Assembly: GCF_013408665.1 (NCBI RefSeq)
Contig: NZ_JACCCL010000001.1
Location: forward strand, 1,627,136-1,691,135
Length of the DNA: 64,000 bases
Reading direction: 5' to 3'
Source: Sporosarcina sp. JAI121
GTDB taxonomy: Bacteria > Bacillota > Bacilli > Bacillales_A > Planococcaceae
A program made the position numbers and the translations under genes. The first letter of the stretch is position 1. The number at the start of each line of letters is the position of its first letter. Under the pieces are notes generated by a model, which worked only from the letters and a program-made list of their open reading frames with translations, ran no database searches and was not told where the DNA came from. Shown one piece after another: positions 10,199 to 19,203 of the stretch.

Positions 10199-10282
10199 CG
10201 GCGCTAGGGGATGCCTCCCGCCATAAGCCAGACAACTTCGTCGTCAGCCTTATGGCTTCGGCTACCCCTTTTAAGGCGCCTT
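10199..10282. repeat. Complex palindromic intergenic element
   Basis: A GC-rich island in an AT-rich gap folds as nested arms: GGCGC with GCGCC, AGGGG/TGCC with GGC/CCCCT, and GCCATAAG with CTTATGGC around a GAC...GTC tip. It has no U tract and no coding potential. The look is that of a dispersed extragenic palindrome, but only one copy is in this window. The rest of the 9.8-10.43 kb gap holds the promoter and leader described separately and nothing else recognised. Confidence 0.6.
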
Positions 10283-10382
10283 CACTCAGTTTGTACACTG
10301 GATTAATTATTTCAGTTAATATAGTTTTTGCTATGACTCTTTGATTAAATCTTAACTTGACAGAAAAAATATAGGTATCAAT

Positions 10383-10428
10383 CCGGTTATATTAAGGCTA
10401 TCTTTATTAAGCAAATGCCTATAACCGA
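10383..10428 (-). terminator. Probable terminator of the TraB-family gene
   Basis: CGGTTATA and TATAACCG pair around a loop directly after the stop codon on the minus strand. The U tract is weak, so this is a tentative call. Confidence 0.4.
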
Positions 10429-10430
10429 TT

Positions 10431-11597
10431 TCATTTCAGATTTTCAAAAAAGACACGGATAACATCGGCTCCGCCTAGAAAGGTACCCAATGTACCGCCT
10501 AAATTTGTGAGTACAACAACGAGCAAGACCCGAGTCACCTTATTGGCCCAAAAGCCTTTTATTGTAAAAACATCCTCTGAAAGCGTTTCAAAATCGCCTA
10601 CACTCGGACGCCGGAAAAATGCTTGAACAATTCCCGATACCCAGCCGGCTGCTATCAGCGGATGTAAAGTAGTGATAGGCGCTGATACAAAGGCCGCCAA
10701 AATGGCTAGCGGATGTCCGAGGGCCACCGCAGCGCCAATTGCCGACAGACTTCCTGTCCATAATATCCAACTTAACGCTTGATCGAAACCCGCAGACGGA
10801 TTAGCGATAAATGTATATGCGATAATTGAAAGAAGGAGTACTGGGATTGCCCAGCCGATAATCTTCGGTAAATTTGATTTTGAAGGTGTTTGCGCTAAGG
10901 CGACTAAATCATGGTCATTATGAATTTCCTTTATAATCCCAGGAACATGTGCCGCCCCCAAGACTGCCACGATTTTTTGACCAGGAGCATCTTTTATTTT
11001 CTGAGCTAAATACTGATCCCGCTCATCGATTAAAGGCGTCTTTAACTTTGGAAAGGATTCCGTGAAGTCCGTTAAAACCGCGTTTAACGTATCCTTTGAT
11101 TTCATTTTTTCCAATTCTTCTTCGGAAATCGTCTCTTTGCTGAAAATACTGTAGAAAACCGCCATGAGAAGTTGACTTTTCCCCTTTAAACCAATATTAC
11201 CCCAGATTCGGGAAAAAGTAATTTGTATATTCCGATCAGCCAACACCAAATCTGCCCCGACTTCATTCGCTGATTCAATCCCTTGAATCATTTCTTGTCC
11301 GGGCTTTATATCAAATTGCTTTGCGAGCCTGTTTTGAAAGGAGGATATTGCCAGATTCATTAATAGCAAAGTGGCTTTCTTCTCTTTAATCACTTTGAAA
11401 ATATCTGTCTCTTTCCATTTGTTGCTTTCCATGATAGATTGAAACCTTTGTTCATCCAATTCTATACACACCGAATCGGGTTTCTCTCTTTCGATTACTT
11501 CTTTCACTTGTTCTGCACTTTGCTTCGAAACGTGAGCAGTTCCGATAAGTATAAGTTCTTTATCATCTATCTGTATTCTCGTAATGTTTTCTTCCAT
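10431..11597 (-). CDS. TraB/GumN family membrane protein
   Basis: The 388-residue protein has an N-terminal TraB domain: LILIGTAHVSKQSAEQV near residues 15-31, CIELDEQRF, and AVLGAAHVPGI around residue 215. These are the paired GxxH motifs typical of TraB/TIKI-like putative metalloproteases. The C-terminal part has about four hydrophobic segments from residue 245 on. ATG at 11597 is 7 bp after AGGAAG; the TTG just before it is not needed. Enterococcal TraB shuts down peptide pheromone, but for chromosomal bacterial members the substrate is unknown. It is monocistronic here. Confidence 0.85.
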   Translation of the reverse strand: MEENITRIQIDDKELILIGTAHVSKQSAEQVKEVIEREKPDSVCIELDEQRFQSIMESNKWKETDIFKVIKEKKATLLLMNLAISSFQNRLAKQFDIKPGQEMIQGIESANEVGADLVLADRNIQITFSRIWGNIGLKGKSQLLMAVFYSIFSKETISEEELEKMKSKDTLNAVLTDFTESFPKLKTPLIDERDQYLAQKIKDAPGQKIVAVLGAAHVPGIIKEIHNDHDLVALAQTPSKSNLPKIIGWAIPVLLLSIIAYTFIANPSAGFDQALSWILWTGSLSAIGAAVALGHPLAILAAFVSAPITTLHPLIAAGWVSGIVQAFFRRPSVGDFETLSEDVFTIKGFWANKVTRVLLVVVLTNLGGTLGTFLGGADVIRVFFENLK

Positions 11598-11753
11598 CAA
11601 TAAACTTCCTTTATAGAACTAATTTCTTCTGAGCAACCATAAGCCAACGATTACTAAAAGACGGTCTATTATTTATAATGAATCAGTTTGAAGAAAATTT
11701 CAATTATCTTTCATTATAAATAAGATGTAAATCACTTTCTTCGATAATGACTA

Positions 11754-11842
11754 TTAAATATAGTACGTAAAGTCCTCTGGCAAGATCCTCGTCAAGAATT
11801 TTTGTGTCCGTTCCTCTTTTGGGTTCACAAAAGGCGGCCTCT
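11754..11842 (-). pseudogene. C-terminal relic of an amino-acid ABC transporter ATPase (GlnQ/ArtM type)
   Basis: On the minus strand the frame ending at TAA 11754-11756 reads FVNPKEERTQKFLTRILPED then FTYYI, the characteristic tail of polar amino-acid ABC ATPases. Upstream of base 11842 the match stops and the reading is lost. No Walker motifs or partner genes are nearby. The remainder of the 11.6-11.94 kb gap contains only the liv operon terminator. The call rests on recognising the tail motif, so the upstream border is approximate. Confidence 0.7.
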
Positions 11843-11887
11843 TGGCGTGCTCCTGGTTTGAGCTTACTTACAGACGGAATATGAAAA

Positions 11888-11915
11888 ATCCCCCTTTCTT
11901 AAAAGAAAGGGGGAT
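11888..11915 (-). terminator. Terminator of the liv-type operon
   Basis: An 11-bp perfect stem (ATCCCCCTTTC with GAAAGGGGGAT) followed by TTTTT on the minus strand lies 20 bp after the livF stop. Confidence 0.9.
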
Positions 11916-11935
11916 CAGGATTTATGAATTGCAAA

Positions 11936-12727
11936 TTACCATACTAACCTTTGGCGACGTCTATACATTTTGTTTTCTTTGTAATTTTTTTCGCCATCTT
12001 TCCCCATACCCAAATAATGTTCTCGAACTTCTTCGTTTGATAATAGAATGTCTGCATTTCCTTGCATAACGACCCTGCCGCTTTCCATAATATAACCATA
12101 GTCAGCAATTGACAGTGCGACATTGGCATTCTGCTCAACTACCAATATTGATGTTCCTTCTTCTTGGTTAATCTGTTTAATATTTTGGAAAATCTCCTTA
12201 ACGAGTAACGGTGCGATTCCTAAAGAAGGTTCATCAAGTAACAATAGCTTCGGTTTTGCCATAATTCCTCTGCCAATTGCAAGCATTTGTTGCTCCCCTC
12301 CCGAAAGAAACCCCGCTTTACGATGTTGAAGCGCTTTTAGTTTTGGGAAGTATACATAAATTTTCTCCATATCGTCTTTGATAGTAGTACGATTCTTTCG
12401 TGTATAAGCTCCAGCCATTAAATTCTCCTCGACCGTTAAATCACCGAACACGCGTCTGCCTTCCATGCAAAGGAATATTCCTTTGCGTACAATAATATCG
12501 GGAGTGATATTGTTAATCTTTTCACCTTCAAATTCGATGGTTCCATCCGTGATTTGTCCTCCATCCCCGGACAGTAAGCCTGATATCGCTTTTAAGGTTG
12601 TCGACTTTCCCGCTCCATTGCTGCCGAGTAAGGCGACAATCTTTCCTTCGGGAACATGGAGTGACATTCCCTTCAAAGCTAGAATGATTTTTGAATAAAC
12701 CGCTTCAATATTGTTAACTTGTAGCAT
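11936..12727 (-). CDS. livF: Branched-chain amino-acid-type ABC transporter ATPase LivF
   Basis: This is the second ATPase of a HAAT-type importer. The 263 residues show Walker A GSNGAGKST, signature LSGGEQQMLAIGR and Walker B LLLLDEPSLGIAP, with the LivF-type sequence GRRVFGDLTVEENL. The frame is open further upstream, but ATG at 12727 follows AAGGGGG and begins MLQVNNIEAVY as usual for LivF. It is the last gene of the operon, followed by a strong terminator. The substrate cannot be read from this subunit. Confidence 0.9.
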   Translation of the reverse strand: MLQVNNIEAVYSKIILALKGMSLHVPEGKIVALLGSNGAGKSTTLKAISGLLSGDGGQITDGTIEFEGEKINNITPDIIVRKGIFLCMEGRRVFGDLTVEENLMAGAYTRKNRTTIKDDMEKIYVYFPKLKALQHRKAGFLSGGEQQMLAIGRGIMAKPKLLLLDEPSLGIAPLLVKEIFQNIKQINQEEGTSILVVEQNANVALSIADYGYIMESGRVVMQGNADILLSNEEVREHYLGMGKDGEKNYKENKMYRRRQRLVW

Positions 12728-12835
12728 TTTTTCCCCCTTCCTATCAAAAACTACAAACGGAGGAGCACCTATTATCAAATGCCCCCCGCGCACAATCCTT
12801 GATGCTCTATTTAATACAGATTGTCTTTTTTTTAA

Positions 12836-14059
12836 TCAATCATTATAGCTAAAATAATCAGTAAGTGGTTCCCATTTACCGTCTTTTACGATACCGAGAC
12901 GTGTCTGGTCAGTACCCATATGGCTTTCTGCACTAAAGCTAACTGGAGCACCTAATCCACCTAGATCCAAATCTTTTATAGATTCAAGTCCTGTACGGAT
13001 TTCTTCCCCTGTTAAATCACCATCTGGATGATTCTTAGCAGCTTCTTCTATTCCAGACGCTAAAATTTTTGCTGTCGTCCATCCCTGAATAAATTTCTGA
13101 TCAATATCTTCAAGTGTCTTACCTTCAGTGTCTAAATACTCTTTTACTTCAGCAATACCTGGAAGGTCTTCGTATGGCAATGCATGTGAAAGGATTCCGA
13201 TATACCCTTCTGCAACTTCGTCCCCTACAATGGCAATTACCCCTTCTCCAGATGCCCAGTTCAAACCGATGAATTGCGTTTCAATACCAAGTGTTTTAGC
13301 ATCCCGTAAAATTGTTGCAGTTGCACCCCATGTTTCCTGAATGATTGCATAGTCAGGATTTTTCTTTTTCATATTTAACAATTGGGATTGTGCTTCCGTA
13401 GCCTGGACATCAACCACTTGCTCATCTACGATTTCAATGCCGATTTCAGCGGCATAAGCTTTAATATCTTCGATTGGTGAACGTCCGAACGCTGTATCGT
13501 TATACAATAATGCTACTGTTGGATCCGCGCCTTTATGATTGTCTTTAATCCATTTCAAAACGGAACGACCTTGATCAGAATAAGAAGCAGCAGCCAAGAA
13601 GTTATATGGACTTTCCCCTATATCTTTCAAGCTTTCAGAGTATGAAGCTGAGAAGAACGGTAGTTCATCATTTGCCACTTGCTGACGCAACGCTTCCGTA
13701 TCGCCAGTCCCCCAACCAAGTACAGCCGAAACTTTTTCTTTATCACGGAGTGCCTGGTAGATTTTTTGTGCTTCCGGAATAGCATAGGCATAATCTTTTC
13801 CGTTCAACTCAATATTCAAGCCTTCAATTCCGCCTTTACTTTTCAAATACTTGAAATAAGCTTGCTCTCCTTCGGCATAAGGCGTTCCAACGTCACCTGT
13901 GGCACCTGTGATATCGTACAGTCCGCCGACTACAACTGTTCTTTTCCCATTTGCTACTTCGCCACCTGCGTCAGCATTATCTTCTGCACATGCACCAAGA
14001 ACAAATACCGACATAAATCCGAGCAGCAAACCAGCAATTTTATTTTTTCTACTTATCAT
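12836..14059 (-). CDS. HAAT-type ABC transporter substrate-binding lipoprotein
   Basis: This 407-residue lipoprotein has a signal peptide with lipobox VLGAC (Cys about residue 23), then a periplasmic-binding fold of the LivJ/amide-binding class (GLYDITGATGDVGTPYAEGEQAYFKY split across the first lobe, later ALLYNDTAFGRSPIED). ATG at 14059 follows a GGGGGAAAG site. It sits between livM and livF. Because a CoA ligase is part of the operon, the ligand may be a carboxylic acid (aromatic or aliphatic) rather than a branched-chain amino acid. That is inference only. Confidence 0.88.
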   Translation of the reverse strand: MISRKNKIAGLLLGFMSVFVLGACAEDNADAGGEVANGKRTVVVGGLYDITGATGDVGTPYAEGEQAYFKYLKSKGGIEGLNIELNGKDYAYAIPEAQKIYQALRDKEKVSAVLGWGTGDTEALRQQVANDELPFFSASYSESLKDIGESPYNFLAAASYSDQGRSVLKWIKDNHKGADPTVALLYNDTAFGRSPIEDIKAYAAEIGIEIVDEQVVDVQATEAQSQLLNMKKKNPDYAIIQETWGATATILRDAKTLGIETQFIGLNWASGEGVIAIVGDEVAEGYIGILSHALPYEDLPGIAEVKEYLDTEGKTLEDIDQKFIQGWTTAKILASGIEEAAKNHPDGDLTGEEIRTGLESIKDLDLGGLGAPVSFSAESHMGTDQTRLGIVKDGKWEPLTDYFSYND

Positions 14060-14145
14060 ACTCTTTCCCCCTCGTTTTTGTTTTTATATGGAAAGAAACC
14101 TGTACATATTGTTAAATATAAGGTTTCGAAATCCCGTTCGATTAA

Positions 14146-15207
14146 TTAATAGGAAAATGGCCATAACCTGAAATACTTTTTAATATTAAGCCAGATATGG
14201 GCTAATCCACCTGGTTCAAAAATTAAAAACAAGATGATTACCGCTCCAAAAACAAAATCTTTGAACGCGGAAAATAGTTGATATAAATCCGGCATGATAC
14301 CAGCCATGACATCAATGAGCGAGCTCAGACCCACAGGTAACAGAGTAATAAAAACCGCCCCTAAAATTGAACCGAATATACTCCCCAAACCACCGATTAA
14401 TATCATTGCTAAATATTCGATAGAAACGTGAAAACTATAGAGTTCCGGACTGACGATCATTGTATAGTGCGCTAGTAGTGCACCCGCAATCCCCACAAAA
14501 AATGAACTGATGGCAAATGCCATTACTTTATATTTGAACAAATTAATCCCCATGATCTGCGCTGCAATATCACGATCACGGACCGCTAGGAAAGCACGGC
14601 CAGTCCGACTTCTTATAAGATTTGTCGCGTATAAAACTGTCAACAACAGAATGATAACGCATAAATAGTAATAACCGGTATTACTAGATAAAGAAAACTG
14701 ACCAATAGTAGGGCGGCTTAAAACCATCCCAGCTGTCCCGCCTGTTAGACCATCCCATCTACTAATGACAAAAAGGATGATGACCTGGGCGGCAAGGGTG
14801 GCAATCGCTAAGTATAATCCCTTCAATCGAAGAGAAGGGATACCAAAAAGACCACCGATAAGCGCTGTCACAATTCCTGCTATTGGTAACGCTACCCAAA
14901 AGCTGATTCCTGCCGTAGAGGTCAAAATTGCCGAAGTATAACCGCCTACCCCTAAAAATGCTCCGACACCAATTGATATTTGTCCTGTCAAACCGGTTAG
15001 TATATTAAGCCCGATAGCACCAACAGATGCTATTGCACATAATGTCAACAGTCCGACCCAATAACTGGATGCAAATAGAGGTAGGGCAAGAATGGTAAGA
15101 ATAATTATGATCGCTTTAATTTTAGCTCCGGTAGTTCCAAACAATTTCATGTCATCACGATAAGTAGTTTTATAATTACCGCATTCCCTCACGAATGGAT
15201 TCCTCAC
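14146..15207 (-). CDS. livM: Branched-chain amino-acid-type ABC permease LivM
   Basis: This inner-membrane permease of about 353 residues has roughly eight to ten hydrophobic segments and LivM motifs such as GLNILTGLTGQISIG near the N-terminus, GIPSLRLKGLYLAIATL and MILIGGLGSIFGSILGA. GTG at 15207 lies 9 bp after AAAGGG and 4 bp after the livH stop; GTG at 15192 (after GAGGAA) is an alternative. It pairs with LivH to form the channel. Confidence 0.9.
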   Translation of the reverse strand: MRNPFVRECGNYKTTYRDDMKLFGTTGAKIKAIIIILTILALPLFASSYWVGLLTLCAIASVGAIGLNILTGLTGQISIGVGAFLGVGGYTSAILTSTAGISFWVALPIAGIVTALIGGLFGIPSLRLKGLYLAIATLAAQVIILFVISRWDGLTGGTAGMVLSRPTIGQFSLSSNTGYYYLCVIILLLTVLYATNLIRSRTGRAFLAVRDRDIAAQIMGINLFKYKVMAFAISSFFVGIAGALLAHYTMIVSPELYSFHVSIEYLAMILIGGLGSIFGSILGAVFITLLPVGLSSLIDVMAGIMPDLYQLFSAFKDFVFGAVIILFLIFEPGGLAHIWLNIKKYFRLWPFSY

Positions 15208-15211
15208 CTAG

Positions 15212-16096
15212 TCACACCCTTTCAATTCCTCTGCTGCCAAACAAACCATATGGTTTTAACATCAATATCAGTAATACAACAATAAATGGAGCAACTTCTT
15301 TCAGACCCCCGCCTATAAGCGGATCCAAGTAACCTCCTGCCATATTTTGTAGAATGCCGATGATAAACCCTCCGACAATTGCCCCCAGTACACTATCAAG
15401 CCCCCCCAGAATAACAACGGGCAGAACAGTCAGACCAATGGCCGCCATAGTTGGGCTTAATCCATTGATATTTCCTAAAAGGACTCCTCCTACGGCAGCA
15501 ACAACGGAGGCAATTGCCCAAGTAGCAGCATAGACAAATTTCACACTTATCCCCATAGACAATGCTGCCTGACGATCATCAGCTACGGCCCGCATAGCAA
15601 TCCCCATTTTTGAGAACTTGAAAAACAGTGAAAATAGTAGTAGAAGTACAATTACCACAATGAAAGACCAGAGATAAACAGGAGTGATAATGAGACCTGA
15701 AAAGTTGATAGGAGTTGACGGAAAGACTTGGGGAAACGTTCTGGTCTGATGTCCCCAAAGCATATGCACGGCTCCGCCCAGCAGACTGGATAGTCCAATT
15801 GTCGCCATGATAACAGATACGACAGGCGCATTCTGTATAGGCCTTATTACAAGCCTCTCGACAACCAATCCGAGTATGGCACTGAATATAAGTGTGATGA
15901 CTAATGATAAAATGAATGGTATTTTATAAGCGGTCATCAAGACTAAACAGATATAGGGTCCGATGATAACAAATTCTCCATTTGCCAAATTTAAAGCACC
16001 GCTCGCTCTATAGATCAAGACGAACCCTAATGCAACAAGTCCATAAATACTTCCTACCACGATTCCTGTAACAAGCATTTGAAGAAAAAATGTCAT
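15212..16096 (-). CDS. livH: Branched-chain amino-acid-type ABC permease LivH
   Basis: The 294-residue permease has about eight hydrophobic segments, with YGLVALGFVLIYRASGALNLA in the first third (motif around ASGALNLANGEFVIIG) and VILGGLDSVLGAIVGGFIIG near the end, both typical of LivH. The start lies 4 bp downstream of the stop of the acyl-CoA ligase gene, showing tight translational linkage within the operon. Confidence 0.92.
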   Translation of the reverse strand: MTFFLQMLVTGIVVGSIYGLVALGFVLIYRASGALNLANGEFVIIGPYICLVLMTAYKIPFILSLVITLIFSAILGLVVERLVIRPIQNAPVVSVIMATIGLSSLLGGAVHMLWGHQTRTFPQVFPSTPINFSGLIITPVYLWSFIVVIVLLLLFSLFFKFSKMGIAMRAVADDRQAALSMGISVKFVYAATWAIASVVAAVGGVLLGNINGLSPTMAAIGLTVLPVVILGGLDSVLGAIVGGFIIGILQNMAGGYLDPLIGGGLKEVAPFIVVLLILMLKPYGLFGSRGIERV

Positions 16097-16099
16097 GAA

Positions 16100-17995
16100 T
16101 TATGCCACCTCCTGCTTAATTTTCAGTTGAATGACCTGTAAACTAATCTCCTCGACAGATTCCAATTCAGAACTGGCGAATAATACCTCGTTACTATCAG
16201 AATACATTCCATCAATAAGCTTTTTATATTTTTGTTCTATATAATTTCTTCGTACCTTTAATGTCCGTGTTAGTTCGGCATCATCTGCAGTAAATTGCTT
16301 GTGTAAAATAGAAAACTTCTTCACTCTCGCATGCAGCGGAACCTGGTCCATTAACTCAGTTAGCTGGTCTTCAATAAATTCTATAACCTGTGGGTGTCTC
16401 GCCAAGTCGGAGTATTCCGTGTAAACTATACGTTTTTTATCCGCCCAGCGACCGATACTATTGAAATCGATATTGAGAATTGCCGTCATGAATGGTCTAT
16501 CTTTACCGTAGCAGACAGCTTCTTTGATATATGGGCAAGTTTTTAATTTATTTTCAACAAACCCTGGATAAATGAGCTCACCGTTTTGTGCTGTGATGAT
16601 GTCTTCTTGTCGATCAAAAATATAAATGCGCCCGTCTTCGTCTATCCGCCCGCAATCACCAAGCGTAATCCAGCCATCCACCATTAACTTGCGATCTTCC
16701 ACATTAAGATATTCTGAGAAAATAGCAGGGTTTTTGACGTAAATAGTGCCATTTTCTCCGATCTTTACCGCCGTATTCGGTAGAGCGACACCGGAACTAT
16801 CTGGTTTAATATCATCATCATGCTGAACAAAGGCAATACCAGCAAGCTCTGTCCCTCCATATGTCTGTTTCAAATTCACTCCGATGCTATGAAAGAAATA
16901 AAAAGCTTCTGATTGCAGCGCGGCACCGGCAACATAAGCCCTTCTTATCCTGGACAAACCAAAATGGTCGCGAATCGCACTGAAAACTAGAAAATCACCA
17001 AGTTTATACATTAATTTATCTCCTAGCGAAAGTTGTTCCTTCTTAAGTTTCGCCATGGTAACTTTATCTCCATATTTCTTGAATGTTTTATAAACTTTCC
17101 TTTTAAGCCAACTTGCCCCTTCCATACGGATTGTAAAATTCGACATCAGAGTTTGGTAGACTCTTGGTGGCGCTAACAGCGTTTGCGGTCCGATTTCACG
17201 CAAATCCCCAAAAATCGTATGTGGCTTTTCGGGAAAATTAATGACCGTTCCCGTTGTTAGCGGAATAACAATGCTTATCACTTGCTCATGAATCCAAGAT
17301 AGTGGTAAAAATGAAAAATAGTCATCTCTTTTGTTCATTTTATCTACCATACAAAGACTTTTAGCAGCTTCGATTAAATTGGTGTGAGTAAGAATTACAC
17401 CCTTTGGATTCTCGGTTGTTGCTGCACTGTATGCAATAATGGCATGATCGTTCCCTTGTGAATATTCGGTTTTATCTTGAAAAAAAGCGGGTCTATTTTT
17501 CATTAAGGATTTCCCAATTAGTAATACATCATCAAAATCTACTAACTTGGGATGATTATAATGGCGTAATCCCTGTTTATTATAAAAAATGATGTGTTCC
17601 ACTAACGGAATCTGTTCTTCTATTTCCAGCAATTTGTTAACTTGTTCCTGATCTTCGACAATAACGATACGTGCTTGGCAGTCGTTTAGGTAATAAATAA
17701 TCTGTTCGGGCAGTGACTCTTGATAAATCCCGACTGATATTCCGCCTAAAACCTGGGATGCCATTTGCGAAAAAAGCCATTGGGGACGGTTTTCTCCTAT
17801 GATAGCCAACTTCTCACCACTCTTAAAGTCAAACTCTTCTGAAAATGCGATTGATAGTTGCTCCACTTTTTTAAAATACTCGCCCCAAGTAATTTCATTC
17901 CAAATCCCCAAATGCTTTTGCCTCATCGCAACTTCATTTTCTTCCTTTGACGCCCGTTCCGCTAAAAGTTTAGGTAACGTTTTGTCTGGTCCCAT
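16100..17995 (-). CDS. AMP-dependent acyl-CoA synthetase in the liv operon
   Basis: The enzyme would activate a carboxylic acid to its CoA thioester through an acyl-AMP. The 631-residue protein belongs to the long-chain acyl-CoA synthetase group (AMP-binding domain). It has AYSAATTENPKGVILTHTN (P-loop-like motif, with Ala-Ala where many members have SGTTG), QTYGGTELAG, and DGWITLGDCGRIDEDGRIYIFDR. ATG at 17995 is 7 bp after AAAGGGGAG; the upstream in-frame codons overlap livG. Similar ligases occur inside liv-type operons in other bacteria, which suggests vectorial uptake plus activation of an acid. The substrate is unknown. Confidence 0.88.
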   Translation of the reverse strand: MGPDKTLPKLLAERASKEENEVAMRQKHLGIWNEITWGEYFKKVEQLSIAFSEEFDFKSGEKLAIIGENRPQWLFSQMASQVLGGISVGIYQESLPEQIIYYLNDCQARIVIVEDQEQVNKLLEIEEQIPLVEHIIFYNKQGLRHYNHPKLVDFDDVLLIGKSLMKNRPAFFQDKTEYSQGNDHAIIAYSAATTENPKGVILTHTNLIEAAKSLCMVDKMNKRDDYFSFLPLSWIHEQVISIVIPLTTGTVINFPEKPHTIFGDLREIGPQTLLAPPRVYQTLMSNFTIRMEGASWLKRKVYKTFKKYGDKVTMAKLKKEQLSLGDKLMYKLGDFLVFSAIRDHFGLSRIRRAYVAGAALQSEAFYFFHSIGVNLKQTYGGTELAGIAFVQHDDDIKPDSSGVALPNTAVKIGENGTIYVKNPAIFSEYLNVEDRKLMVDGWITLGDCGRIDEDGRIYIFDRQEDIITAQNGELIYPGFVENKLKTCPYIKEAVCYGKDRPFMTAILNIDFNSIGRWADKKRIVYTEYSDLARHPQVIEFIEDQLTELMDQVPLHARVKKFSILHKQFTADDAELTRTLKVRRNYIEQKYKKLIDGMYSDSNEVLFASSELESVEEISLQVIQLKIKQEVA

Positions 17996-18011
17996 CACTT
18001 GGCTCCCCTTT

Positions 18012-18785
18012 CTAAATAAAGGTTTCTTCCCCAATATAAGCTTTTATTACATCCGGATTTTTTTGTATCTCTTCTGGAGTGCCAAATCCAATGCGTTTCC
18101 CGAAATCTAAAACGGCAATATGATCCGATAAATTCATGACGATTCCTAAATCATGTTCAATCAATACAACAGTTATTTCCATCACTTCATGCATATCTAA
18201 GATGAAACGGGCCATCAAATCTTTTTCAGTACTGTTCATTCCTGCCATCGGCTCATCCAATAATATTAGTTCCGGACCTAGTGCCAATGCCCTGCCGACT
18301 TCGACCCGTTTTTGCAATCCGTATGGTAACGTTCCGACAGGCGTATGCCGGATATCTTGAAGTTCTAAAAACTCGATGACTTCCTCAACCTTCTTACGAT
18401 GCTCAATTTCTTCATTCGAAGATTTCCCGATGTATAGTCCTCCACTTAGTGCGCCTGATTTCATTAACGTATGACGTCCTAACTTTAAATTGTCGAGTAC
18501 GGACATGTGAGCAAACAATGCTATATTTTGAAAAGCACGCGCAATTCCTAACGTTGTCCGATTATAAGGTTTCATATTTATTATTTCTTGGCCTTTATAC
18601 CGTATAGATCCGCCTGTTGGCTGATATAAACCGCTGATACAGTTGAGCATACTCGTTTTTCCCGCACCATTCGGCCCAATAAGTGAAAATATCTCTCCTT
18701 TTTCAATATGATAGCTGACATTATCCAGTGCTTTGACTCCGCCGAATTGCAATGATACATTTTCTATTTCTAATATAGGTCCCAC
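18012..18785 (-). CDS. livG: Branched-chain amino-acid-type ABC transporter ATPase LivG
   Basis: The first ATPase of the importer has 257 residues with Walker A GPNGAGKTS, the LivG-type AFQNIALFAHMSVLDNL, signature-region LPYGLQKRVEVGRAL, and Walker B LILLDEPMAGMNSTE. The start is GTG at 18785, 7 bp after GGGGGG. It is the promoter-proximal gene of the operon livG, ligase, livH, livM, binding protein, livF. Confidence 0.92.
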   Translation of the reverse strand: MGPILEIENVSLQFGGVKALDNVSYHIEKGEIFSLIGPNGAGKTSMLNCISGLYQPTGGSIRYKGQEIINMKPYNRTTLGIARAFQNIALFAHMSVLDNLKLGRHTLMKSGALSGGLYIGKSSNEEIEHRKKVEEVIEFLELQDIRHTPVGTLPYGLQKRVEVGRALALGPELILLDEPMAGMNSTEKDLMARFILDMHEVMEITVVLIEHDLGIVMNLSDHIAVLDFGKRIGFGTPEEIQKNPDVIKAYIGEETFI

Positions 18786-18801
18786 TAGAAATCCCCCCTT
18801 T

Positions 18802-18816
18802 AGGAAAGCGCTTAAT
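18802..18816. promoter_or_regulatory. Possible cre (CcpA) site
   Basis: AGGAAAGCGCTTAAT matches the cre consensus WTGNAANCGNWNNCW at all but two positions and lies between the -10 box and the livG ribosome-binding site, where CcpA would block transcription. Based on consensus only. Confidence 0.35.
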
Positions 18817-18833
18817 TCGCAACCGTTGTCTGA

Positions 18834-18884
18834 ATATTACTTCATATGAAATAGTTTTGTCAATCTATTTTGTGAATCATATGA
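18834..18884 (-). promoter_or_regulatory. livG operon promoter with two TCATATGA palindromes
   Basis: TTGACA (18858-18863) and TAATAT (18834-18839) are 18 bp apart. The palindrome TTCATATGAA (18841-18850) fills part of the spacer, and a second TCATATGA is at 18877-18884, 35 bp further upstream. The geometry fits a repressor operator, but no regulator gene is adjacent. The rest of the 18.79-19.2 kb gap shows nothing recognisable. Confidence 0.6.
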
Positions 18885-19203
18885 ACTAATAAATTGTCGT
18901 ATTTTGTAACTATATAACCTTGGCCAATAAAACGACTAAAGATTGATTTTTAGCTGTTTTTTATATTTGGATAGGCTTTTTGGAACAAGTATATATTTAC
19001 TACACACAAAAAATCCCCTAACATGACGAGTGTCAATGAAAGGAGATACTAAAATTATCACATTATCAACAAATTTTTTTTTGTTCTTTCCTCTTTCTAC
19101 AAATGAAATATTTCTTTTATTGTTATATTCGCGGTTATTATTCAGCCTTCCACATCTTTTGGAAAGTTTATTTACGTTAAATAATTGGCGTTGCAATTTA
19201 ACT

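Noticed and set aside
12727-12793. N-terminal extension of LivF
   Set aside because: The extra codons precede a strong ribosome-binding site and do not match the family; the start at 12727 gives the normal LivF N-terminus.
18936-19196. Minus-strand 86-codon frame downstream of the livG promoter
   Set aside because: Very Lys/Asn-rich AT-sequence translation without ribosome-binding site or family resemblance.
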